Counted from the stretch's first letter, positions 52,056 through 62,081 are shown. The stretch is DNA of 64,000 nucleotides from Sphingobacterium chungjuense (GCF_011316935.1 NZ_WLYS01000006.1:122164-186163); one strand, 5' to 3'. A program made the numbers and translations. The notes: generated by a model not told the origin, from the letters alone.

Positions 52056-53609
52056 ATGAAAGATTTCTCTACGCACGATTTATTTTCTCAAATTGAAGCA
52101 GGCGACGATGCTATTATCATTTTTGATGCAGCGACGCTGTTAATTAAGTTTGCAAATAATTTATCTACTATCATCTTAAAAAAACCGACAGTTGACCTCG
52201 TAGCGAAGGACTGTAGAGAGGTGTTAGGTGATTTTTGGGCACTAAATAATGAGTTGATTAATGAGATTATGGTTCATCATTCCATTATAAAGCGAATGAT
52301 AGACGACCCCTCCAATCGTCACAATGTATCAGATAAAAAAATCCATGTCCAATACGAAAGAATACCGTCGGAAGTGGAAGGAAGCAAATGGATCAAAATT
52401 TCCTTATTACCATTGCAAAGTGGTGATAGAGAATCGAGACAATCACTATTCAACCCTACCTACGACCCAATAATTGAGCTCGCAAAATCTAATGAGCTAC
52501 TAAGCAATCTCAATACTCAACTATTAGAAAGCCAAGACAATTTACAATCCGCTTTCGAAGCGGGTAACATGGGGCATTGTGGGATAAACTTTGTGAGTGG
52601 AGAGGTCACACTAAGTAATAAAAGTCGCTTTTTCTTCGGAATCCCCGAAGACATTGAGGTAACTTGGGAGACACTACTTGAGGCTGTAAATCCAGAATAT
52701 CACCAGATGGTCAACAAGGCATTTTCAGATGCTATTGATAAGGGTGATTCGGTGGATAGCACGTATTCTATCACACATCTTATTTCGGGTGAGCTCAGAT
52801 GGATTAGGGTAAGGGCGAAGGTGCATCATGACTCCACCGGCAAGCCTTTAAAATTATTTGGTTTGGTCATGGATATCACGGAAGAGAAAAATGATGAGCA
52901 GCGCAAAAATGATTTCATCACTATGGTGAGCCATGAGCTGAAGACTCCTCTAACGGTTATACAGGCTTACATACAGATTATACAGCGGAAATTAGACAAT
53001 AACTTGGAAACCCTAATTCAGGAATTGCTCGGCAAGACTAATATACAGATGAACCGCATGTCTAAGCTTATTAATGGATTCCTCAACGTATCTAGATTAG
53101 AATCTGGAAAATTAGATATACAAAGCGAAAAGTTTGATTTTAAAAAGCTTATTGAAGACGTAGCACACGAATCTCATTCGACGGTGAGTACGCATTATGT
53201 ACACATAGGCAACGTGCCGGAGATCGTTGTGTATGCGGATCGCGATAAAATCCAACAAGTCTTAAATAACTTGGTAAGCAATGCGGTTAAATATTCTCCG
53301 GTAAATAGCGATATACTGATTAAATGTGAGTTAACCGACAATGTTTTGGTCGTACATGTTATAGATCAGGGTATGGGATTAGACGGAGAAGCTATTCCTC
53401 AGGTATTTGATAGATTTTATCGCGTGGATTCTAAAACCACGGAGAATGTATCTGGATTCGGCATTGGACTATATATTTGCAAGGAAATCATTCAAAGACA
53501 TGGTGGCCAGATTTGGGTAAAAAGCACTTTGGGCGAGGGCTCTATATTTTCGTTTACGATACCTATCAACGGCCAGGAAGCTGTGCTGCAACTCGACCAG
53601 TGCTTGTAA
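52056..53609 (+). CDS. PAS-domain sensor histidine kinase
   Basis: The 517-residue protein, from the ATG at 52056, begins with an N-terminal PAS-like sensor region (about 1-120), has a coiled segment and a second PAS domain with PAC (about 160-280, FGLVMDITEEKNDEQRK). HisKA follows with the phosphoacceptor H293 in FITMVSHELKTPL, then HATPase (NNLVSNAVKYSP, DQGMGLDGEAIP, GFGIGLYICKEII, GSIFSFTIP). There is no membrane segment, so it senses a cytoplasmic signal. No response regulator is next to it. A decayed relative lies at 18.6-19.1 kb. Confidence 0.88.
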   Translation: MKDFSTHDLFSQIEAGDDAIIIFDAATLLIKFANNLSTIILKKPTVDLVAKDCREVLGDFWALNNELINEIMVHHSIIKRMIDDPSNRHNVSDKKIHVQYERIPSEVEGSKWIKISLLPLQSGDRESRQSLFNPTYDPIIELAKSNELLSNLNTQLLESQDNLQSAFEAGNMGHCGINFVSGEVTLSNKSRFFFGIPEDIEVTWETLLEAVNPEYHQMVNKAFSDAIDKGDSVDSTYSITHLISGELRWIRVRAKVHHDSTGKPLKLFGLVMDITEEKNDEQRKNDFITMVSHELKTPLTVIQAYIQIIQRKLDNNLETLIQELLGKTNIQMNRMSKLINGFLNVSRLESGKLDIQSEKFDFKKLIEDVAHESHSTVSTHYVHIGNVPEIVVYADRDKIQQVLNNLVSNAVKYSPVNSDILIKCELTDNVLVVHVIDQGMGLDGEAIPQVFDRFYRVDSKTTENVSGFGIGLYICKEIIQRHGGQIWVKSTLGEGSIFSFTIPINGQEAVLQLDQCL

Positions 53610-53840
53610 TCATATCGTGTTTACTTCGTGCTCTTTTGATTTACAGCTTGCTTTGAGGAGATACCGCTGGGATGATGATCCAATAATCAAAACTATCTAT
53701 AAAATTGGCAAGGGCAGCCGACTTGCTGAAATCTTTTGGGACAAAAGAGGCTGCAACTTGGCTCTTTAAATCGAGATTAGCAAGAATAGAAGTGAAGATT
53801 TCATAATTTTTAAAATTAGGGTTTGATGACGTAAAGTCCC

Positions 53841-53878
53841 AAAACAAACAACGCCTGAAGCGTAGAGCTTCAGGCGTC
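53841..53878 (-). terminator. Terminator after the outer-membrane beta-barrel gene
   Basis: ACGCCTGAAGC and GCTTCAGGCGT pair around a 5-base loop, followed on the minus strand by a T-rich run, 55 bases after the stop codon at 53934. Confidence 0.7.
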
Positions 53879-53933
53879 ATGATCATCTCCGCTACCAATT
53901 AGGAGCTAGACGAGCAGGATATTAATTGTTGTA

Positions 53934-56528
53934 TTATTGCATCTGTATATCACCCATCGGGTTGGCATTTCTATTTCTCTTAAATAGGTTCATGTCCATT
54001 TTTCCAAATCTGTACGAGAAGTTCAGCTTGATCATACGTGGATTGGACAAGCGGTAATAACTTTGAGAAAAACCTTCTCCGTAGGATATAATCGTGTTGC
54101 CTCTTGTTGCCAAGATATCATTAGCTGATAAAGTAAGAGAAGCCACCTCATTTTTCAAGAAACTCTTCTTGATCGCTAGATCCAGACCATAGTATGGCTC
54201 GATAAAACCTTGGGATGAGCTCTGCGCTAGAGATGGAGGACCAAAGCTTTGCCCTTGGCTCACTGGCATATTGGTCTTGCCTTGGTATTCGAAGGCCAAC
54301 TGGATATTCCAATGCTTTTTCAGGTTGAAGTTGTTATTCAATTTACCAAACACGGTCCACAATGGATCTTGTGCATTCACGCCATCGCTAACGGTGATTT
54401 TGGAATTGTAAAAGTTCAAATCGGCTGTCAAATCCCACCAAGGTTTTAGATTGGTCGTATAGGTAAACTCTGCCCCATAATTCTGTCCAGAATTGGCATT
54501 GATATAGGTATTGATAAAGTCTAGATTGCCCGTAATAGGATTCGTTTCCTGTGCTAAGAAGCGCGTAATCAAGTTACTGGTGTGCTTGTAATAAACAGTA
54601 GCGATAAAAGTGCTTTTATTACTGCTTCGGCTATAGCTCAATTCTCCAGAGTTCGTGAACTCGGGCACTAGATCGGCATTACCACGGGTAATATTCAAAC
54701 TATCGGTATAATCTACGAATGGAATCAGTTGAAAGAAGTTCGGACGATTGACCCTGCGCGTTCCGCTGATCTGAATCTGATCTTTGTCCGACAGCTTTTT
54801 GCTTAAAAATAAGGAAGGAAAAAGATTCAATGGAAAACGGTTGCTAAATGTCTCTCCCGTATTGATTAAGCGACCATCGTAGGCAGAGCTTTCAACTCTT
54901 AGTCCTGCTTTGTACGAAAATAGATCTTTCACTTGGCCGCCAAGAGATGCGTAGGCCGCATATACACTGTTCTTGCTATCATAATTGGCCGAAGCAGCTT
55001 CGATGTTTTCAAAGTCGGTCTCGCCAACGCGACGCAACAAGTTTTGGTTATTGTTTGCTACGTTGTTGATCTGAGCGCGAGCGCCAGTTTCCAATTTCAT
55101 ACCATTAGCAAATGGTTTGACGTAGTCAATCTGAAAGGTAATATTTTCATTATCACCATTTCCAAAGTTTCGTTGTATTTGCGTGCCTCCGATTTGACCG
55201 GCCGCATTGAGGTAGTTGGTGGTGTACAAACCATCCAGCTCATTTTGTCCGCCAAAATAATTGAAGTCGGCGGTCAGCTCCTCGCCTTCTGTCGCAAATT
55301 TGTGTATCACACCTGCCTGAATTCCGCGCGGTTTGAAACTTCTTTCTGTTTCCGCCATTCGGTCGCTTACGGATGATATGCCGGCAGATAAATTGGTAAT
55401 ACGCGTGTTCTCTACTGGCTTGAAACTTCCGCCAGCTATAATACCCGCTAATGAAAGCGTGGTTTTGTCGGTCAGGTCGTAATCCACTCCTAACCTTCCA
55501 AACGTAATCATGCCCTTGGTCTTGCTATCGATGTCTTGCATCACTTGCGAACTCAAGCCATCTACTACGCTCGAACGATCGCTATTTCCTTCGGTATTCG
55601 TGCGGATACGCATGTTCATCGCCGTTAGGGAAAGGTTTAATTTACCCTGCCTGGCATTGAAACTACCCATAAAATTGGATCCGCCTAAGCGATCTACACC
55701 GGCATTGACCATCCCGTTGTAGCCTGTTTTCTTATTTTTCTTGAGGATAATATTGAGAATGCCGGCCATACTACCAGAAGCATCGTATTTGGCAGAAGGA
55801 TTGGTGATAATTTCTACTTTTTCAATCACGTCGGCCGGAATCTGGTCGAGTGTCAAAGTCGTTGGTCTACCATCTACAAAAATAGTGGGTGATGCATTTC
55901 TCAGTTTTATATTGCCATCGATATCCACTTGAATGGATGGCATATTTCTCAACACATCAATAGCTGTACCGCCGGCCGAAACGATGTTTTTCTCGACATT
56001 GAATACTTTTTTCTCCATATCGATCTCTAGCAATCGCTTGCGCCCTGTTACGGATACTGCAGCGATATCGGTTGCATCGCCTAGTAAAGTAATCGTGCCA
56101 AGATCTTTATTGAAAGCTGCCATCATCTTGGCGATTGTGGCAGCATCTGGTTTTCCTGTTGGTGGGCCAGCAAGGCTGTCGCGCTTAGGCATTTCGTATT
56201 GCACTGGCATTTCTACAGTAGAATAGCCGATCGCACTGATTTTTACCTTGAGCTTTTCCGTCAACGGCACATTCTCAAACTTGAAGACGCCGGAAGAATT
56301 GGACACAGTAGCATGCACTAAGGTCTCTTTTCTCGTGCCACTCGTGCTATCATCGATAACTTTGAGCAGTACGACCGAGATTTGTGCTAAAGATTCATCG
56401 GTATCGTTCTGGATTTTTCCAGTCAATGTACCTTCTGGCTTTCCACCAGGTTTATTGGCAAATGGATTTTGGGCGTATGCCGCGTACAGGGTACATGTTA
56501 GTACAAAGACGGATAGAAGTTTTTTCAT
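53934..56528 (-). CDS. Outer-membrane beta-barrel family protein with plug domain
   Basis: The 864-residue protein has a signal peptide (LLSVFVLTCTLYAAYA), a carboxypeptidase-regulatory-like domain (about 30-110), a TonB-type plug (about 155-265: IDVLRNMPSIQVDIDGNIKL and FVDGRPTTL, KVEIITNPSAKYDASG) and a large C-terminal barrel ending near YRFGKMDMNLF. This is the outer-membrane beta-barrel family of Bacteroidota, related to TonB-dependent receptors but without the SusD partner. Its substrate is unknown. A LytS/LytTR pair lies directly upstream on the same strand and may control it. A terminator follows. Confidence 0.85.
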   Translation of the reverse strand: MKKLLSVFVLTCTLYAAYAQNPFANKPGGKPEGTLTGKIQNDTDESLAQISVVLLKVIDDSTSGTRKETLVHATVSNSSGVFKFENVPLTEKLKVKISAIGYSTVEMPVQYEMPKRDSLAGPPTGKPDAATIAKMMAAFNKDLGTITLLGDATDIAAVSVTGRKRLLEIDMEKKVFNVEKNIVSAGGTAIDVLRNMPSIQVDIDGNIKLRNASPTIFVDGRPTTLTLDQIPADVIEKVEIITNPSAKYDASGSMAGILNIILKKNKKTGYNGMVNAGVDRLGGSNFMGSFNARQGKLNLSLTAMNMRIRTNTEGNSDRSSVVDGLSSQVMQDIDSKTKGMITFGRLGVDYDLTDKTTLSLAGIIAGGSFKPVENTRITNLSAGISSVSDRMAETERSFKPRGIQAGVIHKFATEGEELTADFNYFGGQNELDGLYTTNYLNAAGQIGGTQIQRNFGNGDNENITFQIDYVKPFANGMKLETGARAQINNVANNNQNLLRRVGETDFENIEAASANYDSKNSVYAAYASLGGQVKDLFSYKAGLRVESSAYDGRLINTGETFSNRFPLNLFPSLFLSKKLSDKDQIQISGTRRVNRPNFFQLIPFVDYTDSLNITRGNADLVPEFTNSGELSYSRSSNKSTFIATVYYKHTSNLITRFLAQETNPITGNLDFINTYINANSGQNYGAEFTYTTNLKPWWDLTADLNFYNSKITVSDGVNAQDPLWTVFGKLNNNFNLKKHWNIQLAFEYQGKTNMPVSQGQSFGPPSLAQSSSQGFIEPYYGLDLAIKKSFLKNEVASLTLSANDILATRGNTIISYGEGFSQSYYRLSNPRMIKLNFSYRFGKMDMNLFKRNRNANPMGDIQMQ

Positions 56529-56682
56529 GTGATGTCGTAGTATCTCTCATATTTCTGAGATCTACCAAGTAGTAGATTAGAAATATGCACAAAGATTGGC
56601 TTCCTCCCGTTATTCCACAACTATCTGTAGACAAACGACCGCAATCTGTAGACATTTGCACCCTCATGAATCCCGTATCTTA

Positions 56683-57381
56683 TCAGGAATTGAACTTCCG
56701 AATGGCTTCTGCGTATTTTTTGCCGATAGGCAAAGACACCGCTCCGAGGAATAATTTGCTGGTGTGAATAGCAGAAATCTTGCTGGTATTCACAATGTAA
56801 GAATTGTGAATCCGTAGAAAAGAAAATTTGGATAGTACCTCGGCCATGCCACGTAAATTCATCCGCGTCAGGAGTGGCTGTGCGCGATTCACCAGATGAA
56901 TCTTTACATAATCTTTCAGCCCTTCGACATGGCTGACGTCGTCCACCAATATCTTGACTTTTTGATATTCTACATTAACGGTAAAATAATCACTGATTGG
57001 GCTTTGAGTACTGTTTTTTGCCAATTCTAATCGCGCAGAAACCTTATCCAATGCCACACCTAATCGTTCTCTACGAATCGGCTTGGTGAGGTAATCGACT
57101 ACATTTAATTCAAAACCCTCGACGGCGTATTGATGGTAAGCCGTGGTAAATACGACTAAAGGAATATTTTCCAAACTCCTGATAAACTGCGTACCTAAGA
57201 TCTCGGGCATCTGGATATCAGTAAATATCAGATCTATCTCGTGGTTTCGCAGATATTCCCGAACGGGTAACGTGCTGGTGAACTTGGCTAACACTTCGAC
57301 ATTTGGAAACATAGACAAATCATCTTCCAACAGGTTCAATGCAAACGGCTCGTCGTCTATTAAAATACATTTAATTACCAT
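56683..57381 (-). CDS. LytTR-type response regulator
   Basis: The 232-residue protein, from the ATG at 57381, has a receiver (acidic pair in ILIDDEPFA, phosphoacceptor in LIFTDIQMP, Lys in LTKPI) and a C-terminal LytTR DNA-binding domain (ILVDDVSHVEGLKDYVKIHL in part, FLRIHNSYIVN, LPIGKKYAEAI). Its ATG lies inside the last codons of the kinase gene, so the two are translationally coupled. LytTR regulators bind direct repeats in promoters; the outer-membrane barrel gene 155 bases downstream is the likely target. Confidence 0.9.
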   Translation of the reverse strand: MVIKCILIDDEPFALNLLEDDLSMFPNVEVLAKFTSTLPVREYLRNHEIDLIFTDIQMPEILGTQFIRSLENIPLVVFTTAYHQYAVEGFELNVVDYLTKPIRRERLGVALDKVSARLELAKNSTQSPISDYFTVNVEYQKVKILVDDVSHVEGLKDYVKIHLVNRAQPLLTRMNLRGMAEVLSKFSFLRIHNSYIVNTSKISAIHTSKLFLGAVSLPIGKKYAEAIRKFNS

Positions 57382-58408
57382 GGCATGTGATATGAAGTGA
57401 TACGTTGAAAAAACCATTCTCCTTCGAGATCACTAGTTCATGTTTATCCGGATATAGCAGTTCCAATCGCCGTTTGACATTGCTAAGCCCAATGCCTGTA
57501 TTATCTTCTCTACTAGCTTCGATTAAAACTTTGTTCCTAGACTGAAAGATAATCCCTTCAGGCGTGGTTTCGAAACGAAAATAAATATCCGGTGGCGTTT
57601 CACTATCCACGCCAAATTTGAAGGCGTTCTCTATAAAATGGATAAACAGCAGCGGATGAATCAAATGATTCTGAAGTTCTGGCGCCACAGATAGCTCCAC
57701 CCTACCTTCTACGGGGAAGCGGAGTTTTTGTAACTCCATAAAATTTTTGATGTGCTGAATCTCCATGTGTAGCTCTACTTTATTATCGCCTACATCATAT
57801 AGAATATACCGCAATATTTCCGACAGTTTAAAGATAGAATCTTCGGATTCGAGCGGTTGTTTGCGCACTTGCCAACGGATATTGTTGAGCGTGTTGAATA
57901 GGAAATGTGGGCTAATCTGAAGTTTCAGCAAATTAAGCTCCGCAGTGGTTTTCTGCAATTGAATCTGCTTATTGAGCTCTTTTTGTCGGTCTTGTTCATT
58001 ATAGAAGAACAGCATATTGCCAATGATGACACACAAAAAATAAATAATACTGGGGCCAACAAACAACCGGACAACCACCAGATCCTCGCGTTCCATTTTT
58101 GCAAAATCACCATTTGGATTATTGACTATCAGGAGGTAATTGATGGCGATATAACACAGCAAGCCCGCTATCGTAAACAAGATAAATTTGGCGCGCTGAT
58201 GAAAGAAAAATTTAGGAGCGACGTATTTGCTAAGTAGATAGAAACTGGAGCATAGAAAAAATACATTCAATGAATGAGATTTGAGCAGATAGGGATCAAA
58301 ATCCCGCATCTTCTCCGGTTCGTACAGATAATTTACAAACGGCAGTGTAAATATCATAAACCACACAAAGATGTGTACGTAATAGTTCCTCAGGAAATTT
58401 GCAATCAT
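57371..58408 (-). CDS. LytS-like sensor histidine kinase
   Basis: The 345-residue protein has four membrane helices in the first 160 residues, then the His_kinase region with the phosphoacceptor in LQISPHFLFNTLNNIRW and a short HATPase (FIENAFKFGVDSE, DNTGIGLSNVKRRLEL). No periplasmic sensory domain is visible, so the signal is probably sensed in or at the membrane. The stop codon overlaps the regulator start by 11 bases. Together they form a complete two-component system. Confidence 0.9.
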   Translation of the reverse strand: MIANFLRNYYVHIFVWFMIFTLPFVNYLYEPEKMRDFDPYLLKSHSLNVFFLCSSFYLLSKYVAPKFFFHQRAKFILFTIAGLLCYIAINYLLIVNNPNGDFAKMEREDLVVVRLFVGPSIIYFLCVIIGNMLFFYNEQDRQKELNKQIQLQKTTAELNLLKLQISPHFLFNTLNNIRWQVRKQPLESEDSIFKLSEILRYILYDVGDNKVELHMEIQHIKNFMELQKLRFPVEGRVELSVAPELQNHLIHPLLFIHFIENAFKFGVDSETPPDIYFRFETTPEGIIFQSRNKVLIEASREDNTGIGLSNVKRRLELLYPDKHELVISKENGFFNVSLHITCHGN

Positions 58409-58565
58409 AAGTTGAATACTGTAGTATGCTATATGATGTAATCTAAATAGTTTTTCGGATTATATATGTATCTGGATTCAAAAAATAACTTTTATAAAAC
58501 ATTCTTTTTCCACAACATAATGGTTTATTAATATTTCATATAAGGCTTTTAGGTCGAAAATGTGT

Positions 58566-58573
58566 TATATTTG
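58566..58573 (+). promoter_or_regulatory. -7 promoter element of purN
   Basis: TATATTTG, a perfect match, with the GTG start codon 40 bases downstream. Confidence 0.55.
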
Positions 58574-58613
58574 GGTGTAAAAAGGCTACTGACACTATCA
58601 ACAATCATTATTT

Positions 58614-59189
58614 GTGAAAAAACGTATCGCTATCTTTGCTTCAGGATCAGGTTCCAATGCTCAAAAAATCATGGAACATTTCAAATATTCGGACCTCGCT
58701 GAGGTAGCCATTGTGTTAAGTAACAATCCAGATGCCTACGTTTTACAACGTGCGGATAATTTTGAGATCCCTTCGCACATTTTTGATAAAACGGTATTCT
58801 ATCAAACTAATGAAATCGTCGATCTATTAAAACGGTTGGAAGTAGATATGGTCGTACTAGCCGGTTTTCTATTATTAGTGCCTGAAAATTTGTTGCAGGC
58901 ATTCCCCAACAAAATCATCAACATACACCCAGCTCTTTTGCCAAAGTTTGGCGGTAAAGGCATGTATGGAGACCGCGTGCACAAAGCCGTCCTCGCCGCT
59001 GGCGAAAAGGAGCATGGTATCACCATTCACTTTGTCAACGAGCATTTTGATGAAGGTGAAGTCATTTACCAAGGTCGTTTTGCGGTGGATGCGGGCGACA
59101 CCTTGGAGATCATCAAATTTAAAGGACAGCAACTAGAGCACCTACATTATCCCAAAGTAATCGAAAACTTGCTCAAGAAATACAACTAA
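58614..59189 (+). CDS. purN: Phosphoribosylglycinamide formyltransferase
   Basis: The 191-residue enzyme starts at a GTG and has the family markers FASGSGSNAQ at the phosphate-binding start, the folate site with LAGFLLLVP, the catalytic Asn and His in IINIHPALLPKFGG, and the Asp in HFVNEHFDEGEVI. It transfers the formyl group from 10-formyltetrahydrofolate to GAR, the third step of de novo purine synthesis. purH and purM follow on the same strand, each with its own promoter. Confidence 0.95.
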   Translation: MKKRIAIFASGSGSNAQKIMEHFKYSDLAEVAIVLSNNPDAYVLQRADNFEIPSHIFDKTVFYQTNEIVDLLKRLEVDMVVLAGFLLLVPENLLQAFPNKIINIHPALLPKFGGKGMYGDRVHKAVLAAGEKEHGITIHFVNEHFDEGEVIYQGRFAVDAGDTLEIIKFKGQQLEHLHYPKVIENLLKKYN

Positions 59190-59205
59190 ATAGTTCATTT
59201 ATTGC

Positions 59206-59213
59206 TACCTTTG
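59206..59213 (+). promoter_or_regulatory. -7 promoter element of purH
   Basis: TACCTTTG, a perfect match, 21 bases before the purH ATG and 16 bases after the purN stop codon. It shows that purH does not depend only on read-through from purN. Confidence 0.6.
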
Positions 59214-59234
59214 CGGCTTCATAAGCAGAAGATA

Positions 59235-60761
59235 ATGAACCACGCCGTAAAGATTAAAAATGCCTTGGTTTCCGTTTATTACAAAGACGGATTGGCCCCT
59301 CTTATTGAATTATTGAACAAATATGGAGTTACCTTCTATTCTACAGGTGGTACCGAATCTTTTATTAAAGATCTAGGTATTGGTGTAGAACGCGTAGAAG
59401 ACCTGACTTCATATCCATCTATTCTAGGTGGTCGCGTAAAGACTTTGCATCCAAAAGTATTCGGCGGAATTCTTTCTCGTCGTCCATTGGAGAGCGACAA
59501 AGAGCAGTTGGAACAGTATGAAATTCCTGAAATTGACTTGGTGATCGTGGATTTGTATCCATTTGAAGAAACACTAGCATCTGGTGCTTCGGAAGAAGAT
59601 ATCATCGAAAAGATTGATATTGGTGGTATTTCTTTGATTCGCGCTGCCGCAAAGAACTTCAACGACGTGGTAATCATCTCTTCGAAGAATGACTACAAAG
59701 AATTGGAAGAAATCCTAGCTGCACAAGCTGGTGTAACCACTTTGGAACAGCGTAAATCATTCGCGAAGCGCGCTTTCAATACCTCGTCGCATTACGATAC
59801 TGCGATTTTCAATTATTTCAACCAAGAAGATCCACTTCCGGTATTCAAACAATCGGCACAACAAAGTCAGGTACTTCGCTACGGTGAAAATCCACATCAA
59901 CAAGGTGTCTTCTACGGTGATTTGGACAAGATGTTCGACAAATTAAATGGTAAAGAGCTTTCTTACAATAATTTGGTAGATGTAGATGCGGCGGTGGCGA
60001 TTATCGATGAATTCGAAGATCCTACATTTGCGATCTTAAAACACACGAATGCTTGTGGTGTAGCTTCTCGCCCAACGGTAAAAGAAGCGTGGACGGCGGC
60101 ATTGGCTTGCGATCCAGTTTCTGCTTTTGGTGGTGTACTCATTACTAACGCTACCGTTGACGCAGCAACGGCAACAGAAATCAATCAATTGTTTTTCGAA
60201 GTATTGATCGCACCAGCGTATGATCAAGACGCCTTGGAGATCTTAACAGCCAAGAAAAATCGTATCATTTTGAAGCGTAATGAGGTAAAATTACCGGAGC
60301 AACAATTCAAGACCTTGTTAAACGGGGTCATCTTACAAGATAAAGATAACACCGTAGAAGGTCCAGACTTGATGACGACGGTAACGGAAAGACAACCAAC
60401 CGAAGCGCAATTGGCGGATCTATACTTCGCGAACAAAATCGTGAAACATACGAAATCAAATACCATTGTATTCGCGAAAGACAATACCTTGATCGCTTCT
60501 GGCGTAGGCCAAACTTCTCGTGTAGATGCCTTGAAACAAGCGATCGAAAAAGCAAAAGCTTTTGGCTTTGACATCAAAGACAGCGCGATGGCATCGGATG
60601 CTTTCTTCCCATTCCCAGATTGTGTGGAGATTGCTGGTGAAAATGGTGTTGCAGCGGTATTACAGCCGGGCGGTTCGATCAAAGATCAACTATCTATCGA
60701 TATGGCAAACGAAAAAGGCCTAGCGATGGTGATCACCGGTGTGCGTCATTTCAAACACTAA
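59235..60761 (+). CDS. purH: Bifunctional AICAR formyltransferase/IMP cyclohydrolase
   Basis: The 508-residue protein has the N-terminal IMP cyclohydrolase domain (YSTGGTESFIKDLG in part, GGRVKTLHPKVFGGIL) and the C-terminal AICAR formyltransferase domain (LRYGENPHQQGVFY, LKHTNACGVA, SDAFFPFPD). It catalyses the last two steps to IMP. The ATG at 59235 is chosen because the frame upstream to 59202 runs through a perfect -7 promoter element. A terminator follows at 60786. Confidence 0.95.
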   Translation: MNHAVKIKNALVSVYYKDGLAPLIELLNKYGVTFYSTGGTESFIKDLGIGVERVEDLTSYPSILGGRVKTLHPKVFGGILSRRPLESDKEQLEQYEIPEIDLVIVDLYPFEETLASGASEEDIIEKIDIGGISLIRAAAKNFNDVVIISSKNDYKELEEILAAQAGVTTLEQRKSFAKRAFNTSSHYDTAIFNYFNQEDPLPVFKQSAQQSQVLRYGENPHQQGVFYGDLDKMFDKLNGKELSYNNLVDVDAAVAIIDEFEDPTFAILKHTNACGVASRPTVKEAWTAALACDPVSAFGGVLITNATVDAATATEINQLFFEVLIAPAYDQDALEILTAKKNRIILKRNEVKLPEQQFKTLLNGVILQDKDNTVEGPDLMTTVTERQPTEAQLADLYFANKIVKHTKSNTIVFAKDNTLIASGVGQTSRVDALKQAIEKAKAFGFDIKDSAMASDAFFPFPDCVEIAGENGVAAVLQPGGSIKDQLSIDMANEKGLAMVITGVRHFKH

Positions 60762-60785
60762 GGATCATTTTTAGTAGATAAATAC

Positions 60786-60816
60786 AAATCCCTTCCTTCA
60801 ACAGGAAGGGATTTTT
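60786..60816 (+). terminator. Terminator after purH
   Basis: AAATCCCTTCCT pairs with AGGAAGGGATTT, followed by Ts, 25 bases after the stop codon. Confidence 0.8.
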
Positions 60817-60869
60817 GCTTAGTACCGTATTTAGTGACACGGTATTTCACTTTTTCCTTTCCAATTCCC

Positions 60870-60877
60870 TATTTTTG
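60870..60877 (+). promoter_or_regulatory. -7 promoter element of purM
   Basis: TATTTTTG, a perfect match, ends 7 bases before the purM ATG, predicting transcription from the start codon itself. Confidence 0.55.
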
Positions 60878-60884
60878 CGCTAAC

Positions 60885-62063
60885 ATGTCAGACTTAAAAT
60901 ACAATCAACGAGGTGTCTCGGCCGGAAAAGAGGACGTACACAATGCGATCAAAAACATTGATAAAGGACTCTATCCGCAGGCTTTCTGCAAAATCATCCC
61001 TGATATCTTGGGCGGTGATGCAGACTGGTGCAATATCATGCATGCAGATGGCGCAGGTACTAAATCTTCGTTGGCGTATGTGTATTGGAAAGAGACTGGC
61101 GATGCATCGGTATGGCGCGGCATTGCGCAAGATGCCATCATCATGAATTTGGATGATTTGTTGTGCGTAGGCGCAACGGATAATATCTTGCTTTCATCGA
61201 CGATCGGTCGTAACAAAAACCTGATTCCGGGTGAAGTGATTGCTGAAATCATCAATGGTACAGAAGAGATTTTGGCAGAATTACGAGAGATGGGCATCGG
61301 AATTTATTCTACCGGTGGCGAAACGGCTGATGTAGGCGATATCGTACGTACAATCATCGTGGATAGCACAGTGACTTGTCGTATGAAACGCGCTGATGTG
61401 ATTTCAAATCACACCATCCAAGCAGGCGACGTAATCGTTGGTTTGGCGTCCTACGGGAAAGCAAGCTACGAATCAGCTTATAACGGTGGCATGGGATCCA
61501 ACGGATTGACTTCAGCACGCCATGATGTGTTTAATAAGTCAATTGCAGAGAAATATGCGGAAAGCTTTGACCCAGCTGTTCCTTACGATTTAGTATTTAG
61601 TGGCAGTCGTTCGTTAACCGACAAAGTTGCCATTGGTGATGGTCAAGAGGTAACGGCCGGACAATTGGTGTTGTCGCCAACACGGACGTATGCGCCAGTG
61701 ATCAAAAAGATATTAGATCAGCACCGTGCTCAAATCCACGGGATGGTGCATTGTTCTGGGGGTGCACAAACGAAAGTACTACACTTCGTAGATAATGTAC
61801 ACGTGATTAAAGATAACTTATTCCCAATCCCACCACTTTTTGAATTGATTCAGAAAGAATCGGGCACGGATTGGCAAGAAATGTATAAAGTCTTCAACAT
61901 GGGTCACCGTATGGAACTGTATGTTCCACAGGAGTTGGCTGCTGATATTATTGCGATATCTAAATCTTTTGATATCGATGCACAGATCATCGGACGTGTA
62001 GAAGCTGCCGACAAAAAACAAGTAACTATTCAGTCGCCTTATGGCGAATTTGTATACCATTAA
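60885..62063 (+). CDS. purM: Phosphoribosylformylglycinamidine cyclo-ligase (AIR synthase)
   Basis: The 392-residue enzyme starts at the ATG at 60885; a longer frame to 60834 includes the promoter. Markers are YNQRGVSAGKEDV at the start, GTKSSLAY, the MNLDDLLCVGA segment, TGGETADVGDIV and the C-terminal GHRMELYVP. It closes FGAM to AIR with ATP. The sequence belongs to the long form common in Bacteroidota (about 390 residues compared with 345 in Escherichia coli). It is preceded by the purH terminator and so forms a separate unit. Confidence 0.92.
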   Translation: MSDLKYNQRGVSAGKEDVHNAIKNIDKGLYPQAFCKIIPDILGGDADWCNIMHADGAGTKSSLAYVYWKETGDASVWRGIAQDAIIMNLDDLLCVGATDNILLSSTIGRNKNLIPGEVIAEIINGTEEILAELREMGIGIYSTGGETADVGDIVRTIIVDSTVTCRMKRADVISNHTIQAGDVIVGLASYGKASYESAYNGGMGSNGLTSARHDVFNKSIAEKYAESFDPAVPYDLVFSGSRSLTDKVAIGDGQEVTAGQLVLSPTRTYAPVIKKILDQHRAQIHGMVHCSGGAQTKVLHFVDNVHVIKDNLFPIPPLFELIQKESGTDWQEMYKVFNMGHRMELYVPQELAADIIAISKSFDIDAQIIGRVEAADKKQVTIQSPYGEFVYH

Positions 62064-62081
62064 GGTATCCTAAAATAGCGT

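Noticed and set aside
53641..53898. An 85-residue minus-strand frame after the outer-membrane barrel gene
   Set aside because: Its first third is the terminator hairpin of that gene; the rest may be a small gene fragment, but I cannot name it or show a start.
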